The notes under the pieces: generated by a model
Told to the model about the DNA's origin: nothing
Database searches by the model: none
What the model saw: the letters and a program-made list of their open reading frames with translations, nothing else
Source of the DNA: JAJXZP01 sp963787185
Lineage (GTDB): Bacteria; Spirochaetota; Spirochaetia; Treponematales; Rectinemataceae
Length of the DNA stretch: 64,000 bases
NCBI GenBank assembly: GCA_963787185.1
Contig: CAWBCC010000015.1
Span: 124,001 to 188,000 of the forward strand
Direction: 5' to 3'
Part shown: positions 8,903 to 17,522 of the stretch, in pieces
Numbering within the stretch: position 1 is the first letter of the stretch
Layout: the number at the start of each line of letters is the position of its first letter
Made by a program: the position numbers and the translations under genes

Positions 8903-10080
8903 TACTGAAGCCCATGGTGAGGAACAACGTCTGCATCAACGCCCATCCCCGCGGCTGCGCCGTCGAGACCGGGCGGCAGATCGAGTCCATACGCTCCAAG
9001 AGACATGCCTACGATCGCCTCGACGGCCCCAAAACCGTCCTGGTCATCGGCTGCTCGACAGGCTACGGGCTCGCCTCGCGCATCGCCGCGGCCTTCGGCT
9101 TCGGCGCCGCGACCCTGGGCATCTCCTTCGAACGCGGGCCGTCCGAGGCCTCGACCGGCACCCCGGGCTGGTACAACAACCGCAGTTTCGACGCCGAGGC
9201 CGCCGCCTCGGGCCTTCGTTCTTCTACTTTCGAAGGCGACGCGTTTTCCTCGCCCATGAAGGAACAGGTCATCGCCGCGGCCCGCGAGACGGGTCTCCGC
9301 TTCGACCTCGTAGTCTATTCTCTGGCCTCGCCGGCGCGTACGGACCCCCAGACGGGGGCGGTCTACCGCTCGGTCATAAAGCCCATAGGCGGCGTCTACC
9401 GCGGCAAGACCGTCGATCCCTTCACCGGCGTGCTTTCGCAGGCTGAGGTCCAGCCGGCCACGGAGGAGGAGATCGCCCAGACAGTCAAGGTCATGGGCGG
9501 CGAGGACTGGGCGCTGTGGATCGAGGCTCTGCGCGGCGCCGGCCTCCTCGCCCCGGACGCCCTCACCGTCGCATACTCGTACGTGGGGCCCGAGCTGTCC
9601 TGGCCGATCTACCGCGATGGAACCATAGGCAGGGCCAAGGCCCATCTCGAGGCGACCTCGAAGCGCCTCGCCACGCCGGGCGAGAAGGCCTACGTCTCCA
9701 TCAACAAGGCCCTCGTCACGCGAGCAAGCGCGGTCATCCCCGTCATTCCTCTGTATGTCTCGATCCTCTACAAGGTCATGAAAGAAAGGGGCATCCACGA
9801 GGATTGCGTCGATCAGATCGACAGGCTCTTCCGCGACAGACTCTATTCCGGCTCGGCTCCCGTCCTCGACGCCGAGGGCAGGATCCGCATCGACGAGCTC
9901 GAAATGGGTACGGCCGTGCAAGCCGAAGTCGCAGCGCGCATGGCGCGGGTCGACGGGACCGACCTCGAGCTCCTCGCCGACGTAGCGGGGTTCCGCCGGG
10001 ACTTCCTCAGGGCGCACGGATTCGAGGTCGAGGGCGTCGACTACGATGCGGAGGTGTCGCCCTACGGCGGCGGCGCCTGA
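8899..10080 (+). CDS. fabV: Trans-2-enoyl-ACP/CoA reductase, FabV type
   Basis: 393 residues starting at GTG, overlapping fabZ as GTGA. The N-terminus MILKPMVRNNVCINAHPRGC matches the FabV start closely, so upstream in-frame codons are not used. FabV reduces the enoyl thioester with NADH, the last step of each elongation cycle. The Rossmann segment VLVIGCSTGYGLASRIAAAF and the wide-spaced active site YRDGTIGRAK (Tyr238, eight residues, Lys247) are diagnostic and separate it from FabI, FabL and FabK. It completes the fab cluster, so this is probably the genome's elongation reductase. Members of this family are usually insensitive to triclosan; that is family knowledge. Confidence 0.95.
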   Translation: MILKPMVRNNVCINAHPRGCAVETGRQIESIRSKRHAYDRLDGPKTVLVIGCSTGYGLASRIAAAFGFGAATLGISFERGPSEASTGTPGWYNNRSFDAEAAASGLRSSTFEGDAFSSPMKEQVIAAARETGLRFDLVVYSLASPARTDPQTGAVYRSVIKPIGGVYRGKTVDPFTGVLSQAEVQPATEEEIAQTVKVMGGEDWALWIEALRGAGLLAPDALTVAYSYVGPELSWPIYRDGTIGRAKAHLEATSKRLATPGEKAYVSINKALVTRASAVIPVIPLYVSILYKVMKERGIHEDCVDQIDRLFRDRLYSGSAPVLDAEGRIRIDELEMGTAVQAEVAARMARVDGTDLELLADVAGFRRDFLRAHGFEVEGVDYDAEVSPYGGGA

Positions 10081-10089
10081 GACTCGTCC

Positions 10090-10833
10090 GTGAACATGCT
10101 GTTGCTCGAGCCCGGCGAGTCCGGCTTGAGGCTCCCCCGTTCGGATCGGCGCTGGGAGCACATCAAGAAGGTGCTCAGGAAGGGACCGGGCGATCGGGTC
10201 TGCGCCGGTATCGTGGACGGACCCCTCGGCAGCGCCCTCGTGCGCGAGCTGGACGATTCGGGCTTCGTGCTCGATTTCGAAGCCGAGAGCGAAGCCCCTC
10301 CCCTCGCCCCGATAGTCCTCATACTCGGCTTTCCCCGTCCCATTCAGGCCGCCCGCATTCTGCGGGATCTCGCCAGCCTCGGCGTTTCCCGGATCGAACT
10401 GACGCTCACCGAGCTTGGGGAGAAGTCGTACAGGCAGAGCGACCTGTTCTCCAGGGGCGAGTTCAGAAGGCATCTCGCGGAGGGAGCGGAGCAGGCCTGC
10501 AACCCGCGCCTGCCGGCCGTCGCGGCTCACTGGTCGCTCGAGCGCTGTCTGGCTGCGTTGAGCGAAAATGAAGGGCTCTCCCTGTTCGGCGCGCGAGGCT
10601 CGCGGTTCCTGCTGCATCCCTATGGCGCCGGGGAGCGAATGGGTTCGCCCGAACCGCTCGAGCCCCCCGTCGTCCTCGCCGTCGGACCCGAACGCGGCTG
10701 GACCGAGGCCGAGACCGGGCTCTTCGTCTCGCGGGGCTTTTCCAAGGCGTCGATGGGAAACCGGATACTCCGCACCGAGACGGCCGCCCTCGCCGCATCG
10801 GCCCTCGCCCTCGCGCGGCTCGGCCTCGCGTAG
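10090..10833 (+). CDS. rsmE: 16S rRNA m3U1498 methyltransferase
   Basis: About 247 residues. RsmE methylates U1498 of 16S rRNA using S-adenosylmethionine and has a SPOUT knot. The C-terminal knot is clear: VVLAVGPERGWTEAETGLFVSRGF followed by GNRILRTETAALAASALAL. The middle part has GEKSYRQSDLF and EGAEQACNPRLPAV, typical of the family. The start may be GTG at 10090 or ATG at 10096; neither has a good ribosome site. It follows fabV by 9 bp and probably shares its transcript. Confidence 0.9.
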   Translation: MNMLLLEPGESGLRLPRSDRRWEHIKKVLRKGPGDRVCAGIVDGPLGSALVRELDDSGFVLDFEAESEAPPLAPIVLILGFPRPIQAARILRDLASLGVSRIELTLTELGEKSYRQSDLFSRGEFRRHLAEGAEQACNPRLPAVAAHWSLERCLAALSENEGLSLFGARGSRFLLHPYGAGERMGSPEPLEPPVVLAVGPERGWTEAETGLFVSRGFSKASMGNRILRTETAALAASALALARLGLA

Positions 10834-10859
10834 CCGGCCGCGAGCGGCGGCTCCCGTTC

Positions 10860-10889
10860 TTGAGGTTCCCGGGACTTCGACGCTATAAT
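10860..10889 (+). promoter_or_regulatory. Promoter of the two-component operon
   Basis: TTGAGG (10860-10865) and a perfect TATAAT (10884-10889) are 18 bp apart, 38 bp upstream of the likely response-regulator start. Confidence 0.65.
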
Positions 10890-10927
10890 TCTCCCGCGGC
10901 CATATGAAGCCGTGAATGAGAGAGCAA

Positions 10928-11680
10928 ATGCGTGTGCTCATCGTCGAAGATGAGGCCAAGGTAGCCTCTTTCATCGCGCGGGGTTACGGCGAGGAGGGGA
11001 TCGAATCGCTCGTCGCCGGCGACGGGTTGGAAGGTGTGAATCTCGCGGAATCGCAATTCTTCGATCTGGTCGTGCTCGACCTGGGCCTGCCGGGTCTGAA
11101 CGGCTTCTCGGTTCTGGAGCGCATACGGGCCGCGGGCCGCAGCGTGCCGGTGCTCATCCTCACGGCCCGCGATTCCCTTCCCGACAAGGTGCGTGGCCTC
11201 GAGGCGGGCGCCGACGACTATCTTCCCAAGCCCTTTGCCTTCGAGGAACTCCTCGCCCGTTCGCGTGCCCTCGTGCGTCGGGCCCAGGGCAGCCCCTCCC
11301 CGGTCCTCAAGGTCGCCGATCTCCAGCTCGACCAGCGCACCCGCCGCGTCCGCAGGGGCGAGAACGAGATAGTCCTATCCAATCGCGAGTACTCGCTCCT
11401 CGAGTACCTCATGTCCAGGGCGCGCTGCGTCCTTTCGCGCACGATGATCGCGGAGCAGGTATGGGGCATCGCCTTCGATACCGGGACCAACACCATCGAC
11501 GTCTACATCAACTACCTCCGATCCAAGATCGATGCCGGGCGCGACCTCAAACTCATCCGCACCGTGCGCGGCCGCGGATACTGCCTTACCGACGAACCTG
11601 AGTTCAAGAAGTTCGTCGGTGGCGACGAATCGGAGTTCAAGAGGTTCGCCGGCATCGACGAATCGATGGACGGAGCATGA
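10928..11680 (+). CDS. OmpR/PhoB-type response regulator
   Basis: About 250 residues. Receiver domain 1-115: acidic pair in VEDE, phospho-acceptor Asp51 in VVLDLGLPG, Thr in LILTARD and Lys in YLPKPFAFEE. The C-terminal winged helix (about 130-225) shows LSNREYSLLEYLM and TIDVYINYLRSKID with RTVRGRGYCL. I prefer the ATG at 10928 (MRVLIVEDE) over the in-frame ATG at 10916. The tail has two near-copies of an EFK(K/R)F(V/A)G motif, an unusual acidic appendage. The sensor kinase follows with an 11-bp gap. The target is unknown. Confidence 0.92.
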   Translation: MRVLIVEDEAKVASFIARGYGEEGIESLVAGDGLEGVNLAESQFFDLVVLDLGLPGLNGFSVLERIRAAGRSVPVLILTARDSLPDKVRGLEAGADDYLPKPFAFEELLARSRALVRRAQGSPSPVLKVADLQLDQRTRRVRRGENEIVLSNREYSLLEYLMSRARCVLSRTMIAEQVWGIAFDTGTNTIDVYINYLRSKIDAGRDLKLIRTVRGRGYCLTDEPEFKKFVGGDESEFKRFAGIDESMDGA

Positions 11681-11690
11681 GGAGCATTCG

Positions 11691-13169
11691 GTGAGGCAGA
11701 GCTCGCTGCGAACTCGCCTGGCGATACGATTGGGGCTCGTCGTCTTCTTCTCCTATGTCGTCTTCAGCTTCGTCCTTTATCTCTACTTCGAGCGCATACT
11801 CGCCGAGGATCTCGACGCCTTTCTCGCTTCGAGGGCGGCGGGTGTCATGGCGTCGATCCGAGCCTACGCCCGCGATTTTCCGGGAAGGAGCGGCGGCAGA
11901 CCCGGCGCCACCGCCTTCCGCGACCTCGCCAAGCTCTGGACGGACGAGAGCGCCGGGTCCGGGTTTCTCCTGAACACCGGCGTCGAAATCCTCAACTTCG
12001 ACGGCAGGATTCTAGCCGCCACTCACGGCTTCGAGAGCGTGGTACCGCTCTCGGCTATCGCCTTGAAGAGGGCGCGCTCCGGCCGATCGATGTATCGGGA
12101 CGTCGAAACCGTAGAGGACATCGGCGGTTCCACGGATTTTCGCGTCCTATCGGTTCCCCTCAAGCTGGACATAGGGTTTACGGCCGTCGTCCAGGTCATC
12201 GTGTCCCAGAGCCGGGTGTTCGGGGCTCTCTCCACGCTTCGAATTCTCCTCATGCTCCTCGCGCCAGCCGCCGCCGCGATCGGCGCCGGCGCCGCTGCCC
12301 TCATCGGAGGGGGGCTCGTCGCGCCCTTGGGCTCCATGGCCGAAACCCTGAGGCGCATAACCGAGCGGCGCCTGGACGAGCGAGTCGAGGCGCCGGGCGA
12401 AAGCCGCGAGCTCGCCGAGCTCGCCCTGGCCTTCAACACCATGATGGACCGCGTCGAGGCGGCCTTCGACGAACAGCTCCGCTTCACGGACGACGCAGCC
12501 CACCAGCTCCGCACGCCCCTCACCGTGCTCCGCGGCGAGCTCGAGCTCGCGCTCAAGCGCGCCCGATCCTCCGACGAATACGAGCGCGTTCTCGAAAGCA
12601 ACCTGGAGGAGGTCGAGCGCATGATCCGTCTCGTCGGGCGCATGCTCGATCTCGCGAGACTGGAAGTGGGCAAGATCGAGGCGGTGCCGAAGCCCGTGAG
12701 GCTCGACAAGGTGCTGAGGGAGCTGGCCGAGGATTTCGAGCCCCTGGCGGTCGAGCAGGGCATGACCATCGATCTCTCCGCGCTGTCGCCCGCGAGCGCG
12801 TCGGGCGATCCGTTGAGACTGTACCAGGCCTTCATGAGCATCCTGGAAAACGCCCTGCGCTACGCGCCGGCGCACAGCGCCATCGAGCTGTCCAGCTCCG
12901 AGAACGAATCGGGCGCGCGGGTCTCGCTGCGCGACCACGGCCGCGGCATTCCGCCGGACGAGCTCGAGTCCATATTCCTCCGATTCCACCGCGGACAGAA
13001 CGCCGAGGGACCGGGCCACGGGATCGGCCTCAGCCTGGCCGCCTCCGTCCTGCGGCTCCACGGCGGCAGCCTCGTCGCGTCCAATCATCCGGGGGGAGGG
13101 GCGGTCTTCACGGCGACCTTCCCCAGGCTCGGCAAGCCCTCGCTCAGAACCGCGCCTTTCCATAGCTGA
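11691..13169 (+). CDS. Membrane sensor histidine kinase
   Basis: 492 residues from a GTG with GAGGAG 6 bp upstream (11679-11684). Layout: TM1 about 15-38, a periplasmic sensor of about 140 residues, TM2 (LLMLLAPAAAAIGAGAAALI), a HAMP linker, a HisKA domain with phospho-acceptor His271 in AAHQLRTPLTVLRGELE, then HATPase_c with N box (SILENALRYAP), G1 (LRDHGRGIPPDE) and G2 (GHGIGLSLAAS). It is paired with the response regulator just upstream. The sensor region is not one I recognise, so the stimulus is unknown. Confidence 0.93.
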   Translation: MRQSSLRTRLAIRLGLVVFFSYVVFSFVLYLYFERILAEDLDAFLASRAAGVMASIRAYARDFPGRSGGRPGATAFRDLAKLWTDESAGSGFLLNTGVEILNFDGRILAATHGFESVVPLSAIALKRARSGRSMYRDVETVEDIGGSTDFRVLSVPLKLDIGFTAVVQVIVSQSRVFGALSTLRILLMLLAPAAAAIGAGAAALIGGGLVAPLGSMAETLRRITERRLDERVEAPGESRELAELALAFNTMMDRVEAAFDEQLRFTDDAAHQLRTPLTVLRGELELALKRARSSDEYERVLESNLEEVERMIRLVGRMLDLARLEVGKIEAVPKPVRLDKVLRELAEDFEPLAVEQGMTIDLSALSPASASGDPLRLYQAFMSILENALRYAPAHSAIELSSSENESGARVSLRDHGRGIPPDELESIFLRFHRGQNAEGPGHGIGLSLAASVLRLHGGSLVASNHPGGGAVFTATFPRLGKPSLRTAPFHS

Positions 13170-13185
13170 TTTCGATGCCCCAAGC

Positions 13186-15075
13186 TCAACACTTGCCCAG
13201 GGCCCGGATGTGGTAGCGCGCGGACTCCACGAGGCTCCTGTAGATCGACTCCGATTGATCGATGCTCTCTCCGAGATTCCGCGCGCGGCGGGCGAGCAGC
13301 TCGCCCAGAGGCGGCATCAGGAAGGCTGCGACGTCCTTGGCGGGGCAGCCGGCGATCGCCCGGTCCGACTCGTCGAGGCCGGCGAGCGAGCGCCGGAGGC
13401 GCTCGGCCCCCGCGACGCCGTCCAAGAGCGCGAGTCTGGCGCTTCGGGCAGCCGCGAGGGCCGCCTCCGCCTCGGCGGCGATCTCCTCCAATTCGGCGAG
13501 CAGTCTGGACAGCCCTTCCCTGCCGCGCCCGCCCGTCGCTCCTCGCGGGATATCGTCCGCGGGGCCCGGCGAGGCGATCCGCGCGATCCTCGATTCGACC
13601 TCCCTCCGGAGGGCCGCCCCCGCGAGAAGCTCGTCCATGGAGCCGAGATCCATGCCGGGAATCGCCAGTCCGGAGGGAGAGAGAGAGAGAGTCCGGGGCG
13701 CGCCGGGCCGGGCGAGTCTCGCCTCGAACCACCAGGCGTAGAGCCTCATGCGGGCGTCGGTGCGCACGAAACCGCCGCCCGCGGCCGGCGCTTCGCTGCT
13801 CCATGGGCCCGAGACCGCCGCAACCTGCTCGCTTTCCGCCGGTCTCAGGCGCGTGCCCGAGGCCAGAGCGCGCTGTTCGAAGAGGCTGGCGCGGGCATGG
13901 GTCGCCCCCCGCGGGAAGCCCAGATCCATCCCCGCCATCCAGATGGGCTCGCAGCCCAGTAGCCGCGCGAGGTCCCAGGCGGTCGTCGCGACCGAACCGC
14001 CCGCGCCCAGATCTCCCTTGGCCCCGAAAAAACCCTCGATCCTTCGCCCGAGCGGGAAAAGGCTCCCGCCCAGGAAAACGCGGCGGCAGGTCGAGCGGAA
14101 CACCGCCGGCCAGGCGGCCGACTCCGAGACCAGGATCGAGCGCGGAGCGTCCAGATCGGCTAGGTGCCGCCAATTCCAGTACTGAGGGTCGACCACGACG
14201 AGAAAATCCGGTTCCGGTCCGCGGACGAGGAGGCTCCGCAGGGCCGTGTCGACGCATATCACGAGGGCGCGTTGCGCGATTTCGTCCATGAGGGGGAGCA
14301 CGTCGTCCAGGCTCGGGCCCGCCGCCAGGACGATCGCCGGCATGCCGGCGAAGCGCCCCTCGATCTCGCGAACCCCGGGGGCGCGCGAGACTTGATCGAT
14401 GTTTTTCGCCAGGTTCCGCACCCAGAGCCGGCCGAAGCGGCGCAGCGTATTCTCGTTCGCCTGACCCTTCGCGTTCCAGCGTCCGGCGGCGGCGCGGGCG
14501 CGTGCGTACCAATCGGGATATGCGTTTTCGGCCGCCTTCAGGCCCAGTATCGAAGCGCGAACCGCCCCGGATACCTCGAGAGCGCCCAATACCGCATCGG
14601 CCTCGCCCCCGACGACGAAGCCGAGTCGGAGATCGGCCAGAAGGCCGGAGAGATCGCGGCTGTCGAGGGCCGCGATCAAGAGATCGGGGTCGGCCTCGCA
14701 CACGATGACCTGTTCGACTCCCGCGTCGAGACAGGCCTCCGCGAGGTAACCGAGGCCGAAACCCAGGAGCAGGGCCGCGTCCGCCGCCGACTCCAGGCCG
14801 GCGGCGGCGAGGCGCCTCGCCTCGCCCCGGGGGTCGCGGGGAGAATGGAGCCAGAGTCCGCCCTCGATCCTGGCGCTGATCTCTCCCGAGGCCGTCGCAT
14901 GGATGGAAAGTCCGGAGGGCGCCGCCAACCCGGAATTCAGCCTCTCGAGAAGCAGATCGACGAGGGCGGGAAAGCGCGAACCGAGCGCCGCCAGGTTCCT
15001 GGCGAGTGTCGCGGCGGGGACCGCGGCCGCATTCCCGGCCAAACCACTGTCGGCGCCGCCTCCGGCCGCGCTCAC
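13186..15075 (-). CDS. DUF115 motility-associated factor family protein
   Basis: 629 residues, GTG start overlapping the upstream penicillin-binding protein stop (GTGA). The core (about 215-420) carries the DUF115 pattern: AIVLAAGPSLDDVLPLM, CVDTALRSLL, PDFLVVVDPQYWNW, GGSVATTAWDLARLLGC and MAGMDLGFPRGATHA. Members called Maf modify flagellin with nonulosonic acids or occur beside flagellar genes; spirochaetes usually carry one. The N-terminal 200 residues hold a Rossmann-like stretch (LLLGFGLGYLAEACL). Its overlap with cell-wall genes suggests co-expression with envelope synthesis. The exact reaction is inference. Confidence 0.8.
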   Translation of the reverse strand: MSAAGGGADSGLAGNAAAVPAATLARNLAALGSRFPALVDLLLERLNSGLAAPSGLSIHATASGEISARIEGGLWLHSPRDPRGEARRLAAAGLESAADAALLLGFGLGYLAEACLDAGVEQVIVCEADPDLLIAALDSRDLSGLLADLRLGFVVGGEADAVLGALEVSGAVRASILGLKAAENAYPDWYARARAAAGRWNAKGQANENTLRRFGRLWVRNLAKNIDQVSRAPGVREIEGRFAGMPAIVLAAGPSLDDVLPLMDEIAQRALVICVDTALRSLLVRGPEPDFLVVVDPQYWNWRHLADLDAPRSILVSESAAWPAVFRSTCRRVFLGGSLFPLGRRIEGFFGAKGDLGAGGSVATTAWDLARLLGCEPIWMAGMDLGFPRGATHARASLFEQRALASGTRLRPAESEQVAAVSGPWSSEAPAAGGGFVRTDARMRLYAWWFEARLARPGAPRTLSLSPSGLAIPGMDLGSMDELLAGAALRREVESRIARIASPGPADDIPRGATGGRGREGLSRLLAELEEIAAEAEAALAAARSARLALLDGVAGAERLRRSLAGLDESDRAIAGCPAKDVAAFLMPPLGELLARRARNLGESIDQSESIYRSLVESARYHIRALGKC

Positions 15076-16964
15076 TCGAGTTCCAGATCTATCTGTGTTC
15101 CGGGAGGAACGGGGCTGCCGGGGGCCGGACTCTGCTTGACGACGTAGCCCTCCCCGCTCAAACGCACCTTGATGTCCTTTCTGCCGAGCAGGTCGAGCAG
15201 CAGACGCTTGGGCGTGCCCGTGAGGTCGGGCATCGTATCGCCGATCGTCACCGGAATGGAGGGCGGGATGGTCACGCTTCCGGAGTGCAGAGCGACGGGA
15301 CTATCGCCGCGAGGGATATCGGTGATGTCGAGGATGGCCTCGGCGACGTCCTTCACCACGGGGGCCGCTATGCGTCCGCCGTAATATTGCGATCCGGTCG
15401 GCTTGACGATGGCGAGATAGACGATCATCCTCGGATTGTCGGCCGGGAATATGGCGAGCGTCGAGGCGATGTAATCCTTGTCCGAATAGGCGTGGGTCTG
15501 GGGATCTATCATCTGCGCCGTTCCGGTCTTGACCGCCATGCGCACGTCCTTGATGCCGGCGCGGCTGCCCGTCCCCCCCAGGCCGGAGACGGACTCCATC
15601 GCCGAAAGTATGGAATTCGCCGCGTCCGCGGACACTACCCGCCGCACCTCCTGGGGCGGGTTCTCGTAGACCGTCGCGCCGGCGGGCGAGACGATCTTTT
15701 CGACGGCTATGGGCTTCAGCAGGATGCCGCCATCGGCTATGGCCGTGGCGGCGGTGGTCATCTGCAGGGCGGAGACGAGCACCTCCTGACCTATCGCGAT
15801 CGTGGGTTTGGAGCGGGCCGACCACTCTTCCGGCGAACGGAGCTCGCCCGCCGTCTCGCCTGCGAGAGCCGCACCCGTCCGCGAGCCAAAACCGAAGCCG
15901 ACGAGCTTGGCGTAGAAGTCGAGGGGATCGACGGTATCCGAAGCATAGGCCGCGCCTGCGTTGCAGGATACCTCCAATATCTTCTGGATGTTCACCGCGC
16001 CGTGGACGCCGAGGCATTTGATCGTGATCACCTGTCCCGAGGGCGTCGTGTGATGATAGGCCCCGTCGCAATAGAAAATGGTCTTCAGCGTGGCACCGCC
16101 GAGATCCACGACCGAGGACAGGGTGAATATCTTGAACACCGAACCGGGCTCGTAGGCATAGACGCTCGGCCAGTCGTACCAGGTATCGGGCGGCGAATCC
16201 ATGTAGTCGTTCGGGTCGAAATCCGGAAGGGCGACATAGGCGAGGATTTCCCCCGTACGGGAGTCCATGGCGATAAGGATGACCGCCTGAGCCTTGGTGT
16301 CTGACAGGGCCTTGCGCCCTATCTCCTCGAGCGAGTACTGGATATTGGCGTCGATCGAGAGCACGACGGTATCCCCGCGCGGGCCGGCCCCGGGAGCGCC
16401 GGAAGGGGAAGGCACCGAATCGGGCAGGAGTTCCTCGTCGTATTTGCTTTCGATCCCCGCGAGGCCCCTGTTGGCGTCGCCGACGAAACCCAGGAGGTGC
16501 GAAGCGAGCCGTTTTTCCGGATAGAGCCGCCCCGACACCTTTTCCACGACCACGCCCTGGAAGGCCCCATTGGTCTTGGCTTCCTGCACGGACCTCGCTT
16601 CCTGAGGCTGCACCCGCTTTTTTATATAGAAGAAATCCGCGCTGCCCTTGGCCCAGCGATCGAGAATATCCGCCGCGTCGATGCCCAGTATCGAAGCGAG
16701 GCGCTGAGCTTCGGCCGGGAAAGCGTTCCGGTCGGTCTCCGGCCGCCATACCGCGACATTGTAGAGGGGAGAGTCCATGGCGAGGATGCGGCCCGATCTG
16801 TCGACGATGCTGCCGCGCTCGACGGCGACTTCCTGAGCCTCCGGTTCCGCGTGAGGATGAGCGGCCAAAGCGGCGTAGCGGTACAGCACGAAGAGCGCGA
16901 AGAGGCCGAATGCGCCGATGACCGTCCAGTAGCGCCAGGATCGCGCCGTCATCGCTTTGCCCAT
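15072..16964 (-). CDS. Class B penicillin-binding protein (FtsI/SpoVD type) with a PASTA domain
   Basis: 630 residues. One N-terminal membrane helix (about 11-32) is followed by a dimerisation domain beginning RGSIVDRSGRILA. The transpeptidase domain has SVFK (active Ser in YEPGSVFKIFT), SCN (EVSCNAGAAYAS) and KTGTAQ. The last 65 residues (GDTMPDLTGTPKRLLLDLL to the end) form one PASTA domain, more typical of Gram-positive SpoVD than of Gram-negative FtsI. It cross-links peptidoglycan at the septum or during elongation. It overlaps lepB upstream by 16 bp and DUF115 downstream by 4 bp. Calling it ftsI itself is uncertain because no dcw neighbours are present. Confidence 0.9.
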   Translation of the reverse strand: MGKAMTARSWRYWTVIGAFGLFALFVLYRYAALAAHPHAEPEAQEVAVERGSIVDRSGRILAMDSPLYNVAVWRPETDRNAFPAEAQRLASILGIDAADILDRWAKGSADFFYIKKRVQPQEARSVQEAKTNGAFQGVVVEKVSGRLYPEKRLASHLLGFVGDANRGLAGIESKYDEELLPDSVPSPSGAPGAGPRGDTVVLSIDANIQYSLEEIGRKALSDTKAQAVILIAMDSRTGEILAYVALPDFDPNDYMDSPPDTWYDWPSVYAYEPGSVFKIFTLSSVVDLGGATLKTIFYCDGAYHHTTPSGQVITIKCLGVHGAVNIQKILEVSCNAGAAYASDTVDPLDFYAKLVGFGFGSRTGAALAGETAGELRSPEEWSARSKPTIAIGQEVLVSALQMTTAATAIADGGILLKPIAVEKIVSPAGATVYENPPQEVRRVVSADAANSILSAMESVSGLGGTGSRAGIKDVRMAVKTGTAQMIDPQTHAYSDKDYIASTLAIFPADNPRMIVYLAIVKPTGSQYYGGRIAAPVVKDVAEAILDITDIPRGDSPVALHSGSVTIPPSIPVTIGDTMPDLTGTPKRLLLDLLGRKDIKVRLSGEGYVVKQSPAPGSPVPPGTQIDLELE

Positions 16965-17467
16965 CGCGGCAGGAGCAGCACTTTGCCGCGCACGGTCTCT
17001 ATGGTCACGGGGCCGTAGACACGGGAATCGATGGATTCCGGAAGATTTTCGCCGAGCAGAAAGACCTGTCCCCTCCGGAGATAGAGGCCTCGGGACCAGC
17101 GGTCGGCGGCATCGTCATCGAGCCTGAGCTCGAATCCCCGACCTTCGAGACGCGCGGTATCGAAGCGAAGCAGGGCCGGGCCCACGATCGCGGCACGCTT
17201 TACCACCGTCTTGCCGTCCATCGGATCGACCGCGGCGATCACATCGCCTTGGCGCGGCTCGCCCCAGCGTAGAATATAACCGCCTCCGAAGGGCCAGCGC
17301 AGCCCGTAGGCGCAGCGGAGCACGATCACGACGCCGCCGGGTTTCAGGAGAGGCAGCATCGAACGGCCGTCGACGACGGCGGCGTCGAGAACAAAAGCCT
17401 TCACAAAAAAGGCGATGAGGGCGGCTGCGAGGACGGCCGGTCCCGGTCGGAATCTGCTTCGTGACAT
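16949..17467 (-). CDS. lepB: Type I signal peptidase
   Basis: About 172 residues from the ATG of MSRSRFRPGP; a much longer open frame exists upstream but lies beyond the promoter and reads across the divergent gene. One membrane helix (AVLAAALIAFFVKAF) is followed by box B with nucleophile Ser36 in GRSMLPLLKPG, the general-base Lys in KTVVKRAAIVG, and box E as DSRVYGPV. It removes signal peptides at the outer face of the inner membrane. It opens the minus-strand unit lepB-PBP-DUF115, with a 16-bp overlap into the penicillin-binding protein gene. Confidence 0.88.
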   Translation of the reverse strand: MSRSRFRPGPAVLAAALIAFFVKAFVLDAAVVDGRSMLPLLKPGGVVIVLRCAYGLRWPFGGGYILRWGEPRQGDVIAAVDPMDGKTVVKRAAIVGPALLRFDTARLEGRGFELRLDDDAADRWSRGLYLRRGQVFLLGENLPESIDSRVYGPVTIETVRGKVLLLPRWAKR

Positions 17468-17508
17468 GAGGCAGGTTCCGACTATAATACCCGCGCCCGG
17501 AATTGTCG
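17461..17508. promoter_or_regulatory. Overlapping divergent promoters between lepB and the LysM/M23 gene
   Basis: Plus strand: GTGACA (17461-17466), 16 bp, TATAAT (17483-17488). Minus strand: TCGACA (17508-17503), 16 bp, TATAGT (17486-17481). The two -10 boxes overlap, so RNA polymerase binding in one direction should exclude the other. Confidence 0.5.
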
Positions 17509-17522
17509 ATAAGACTCTAGAT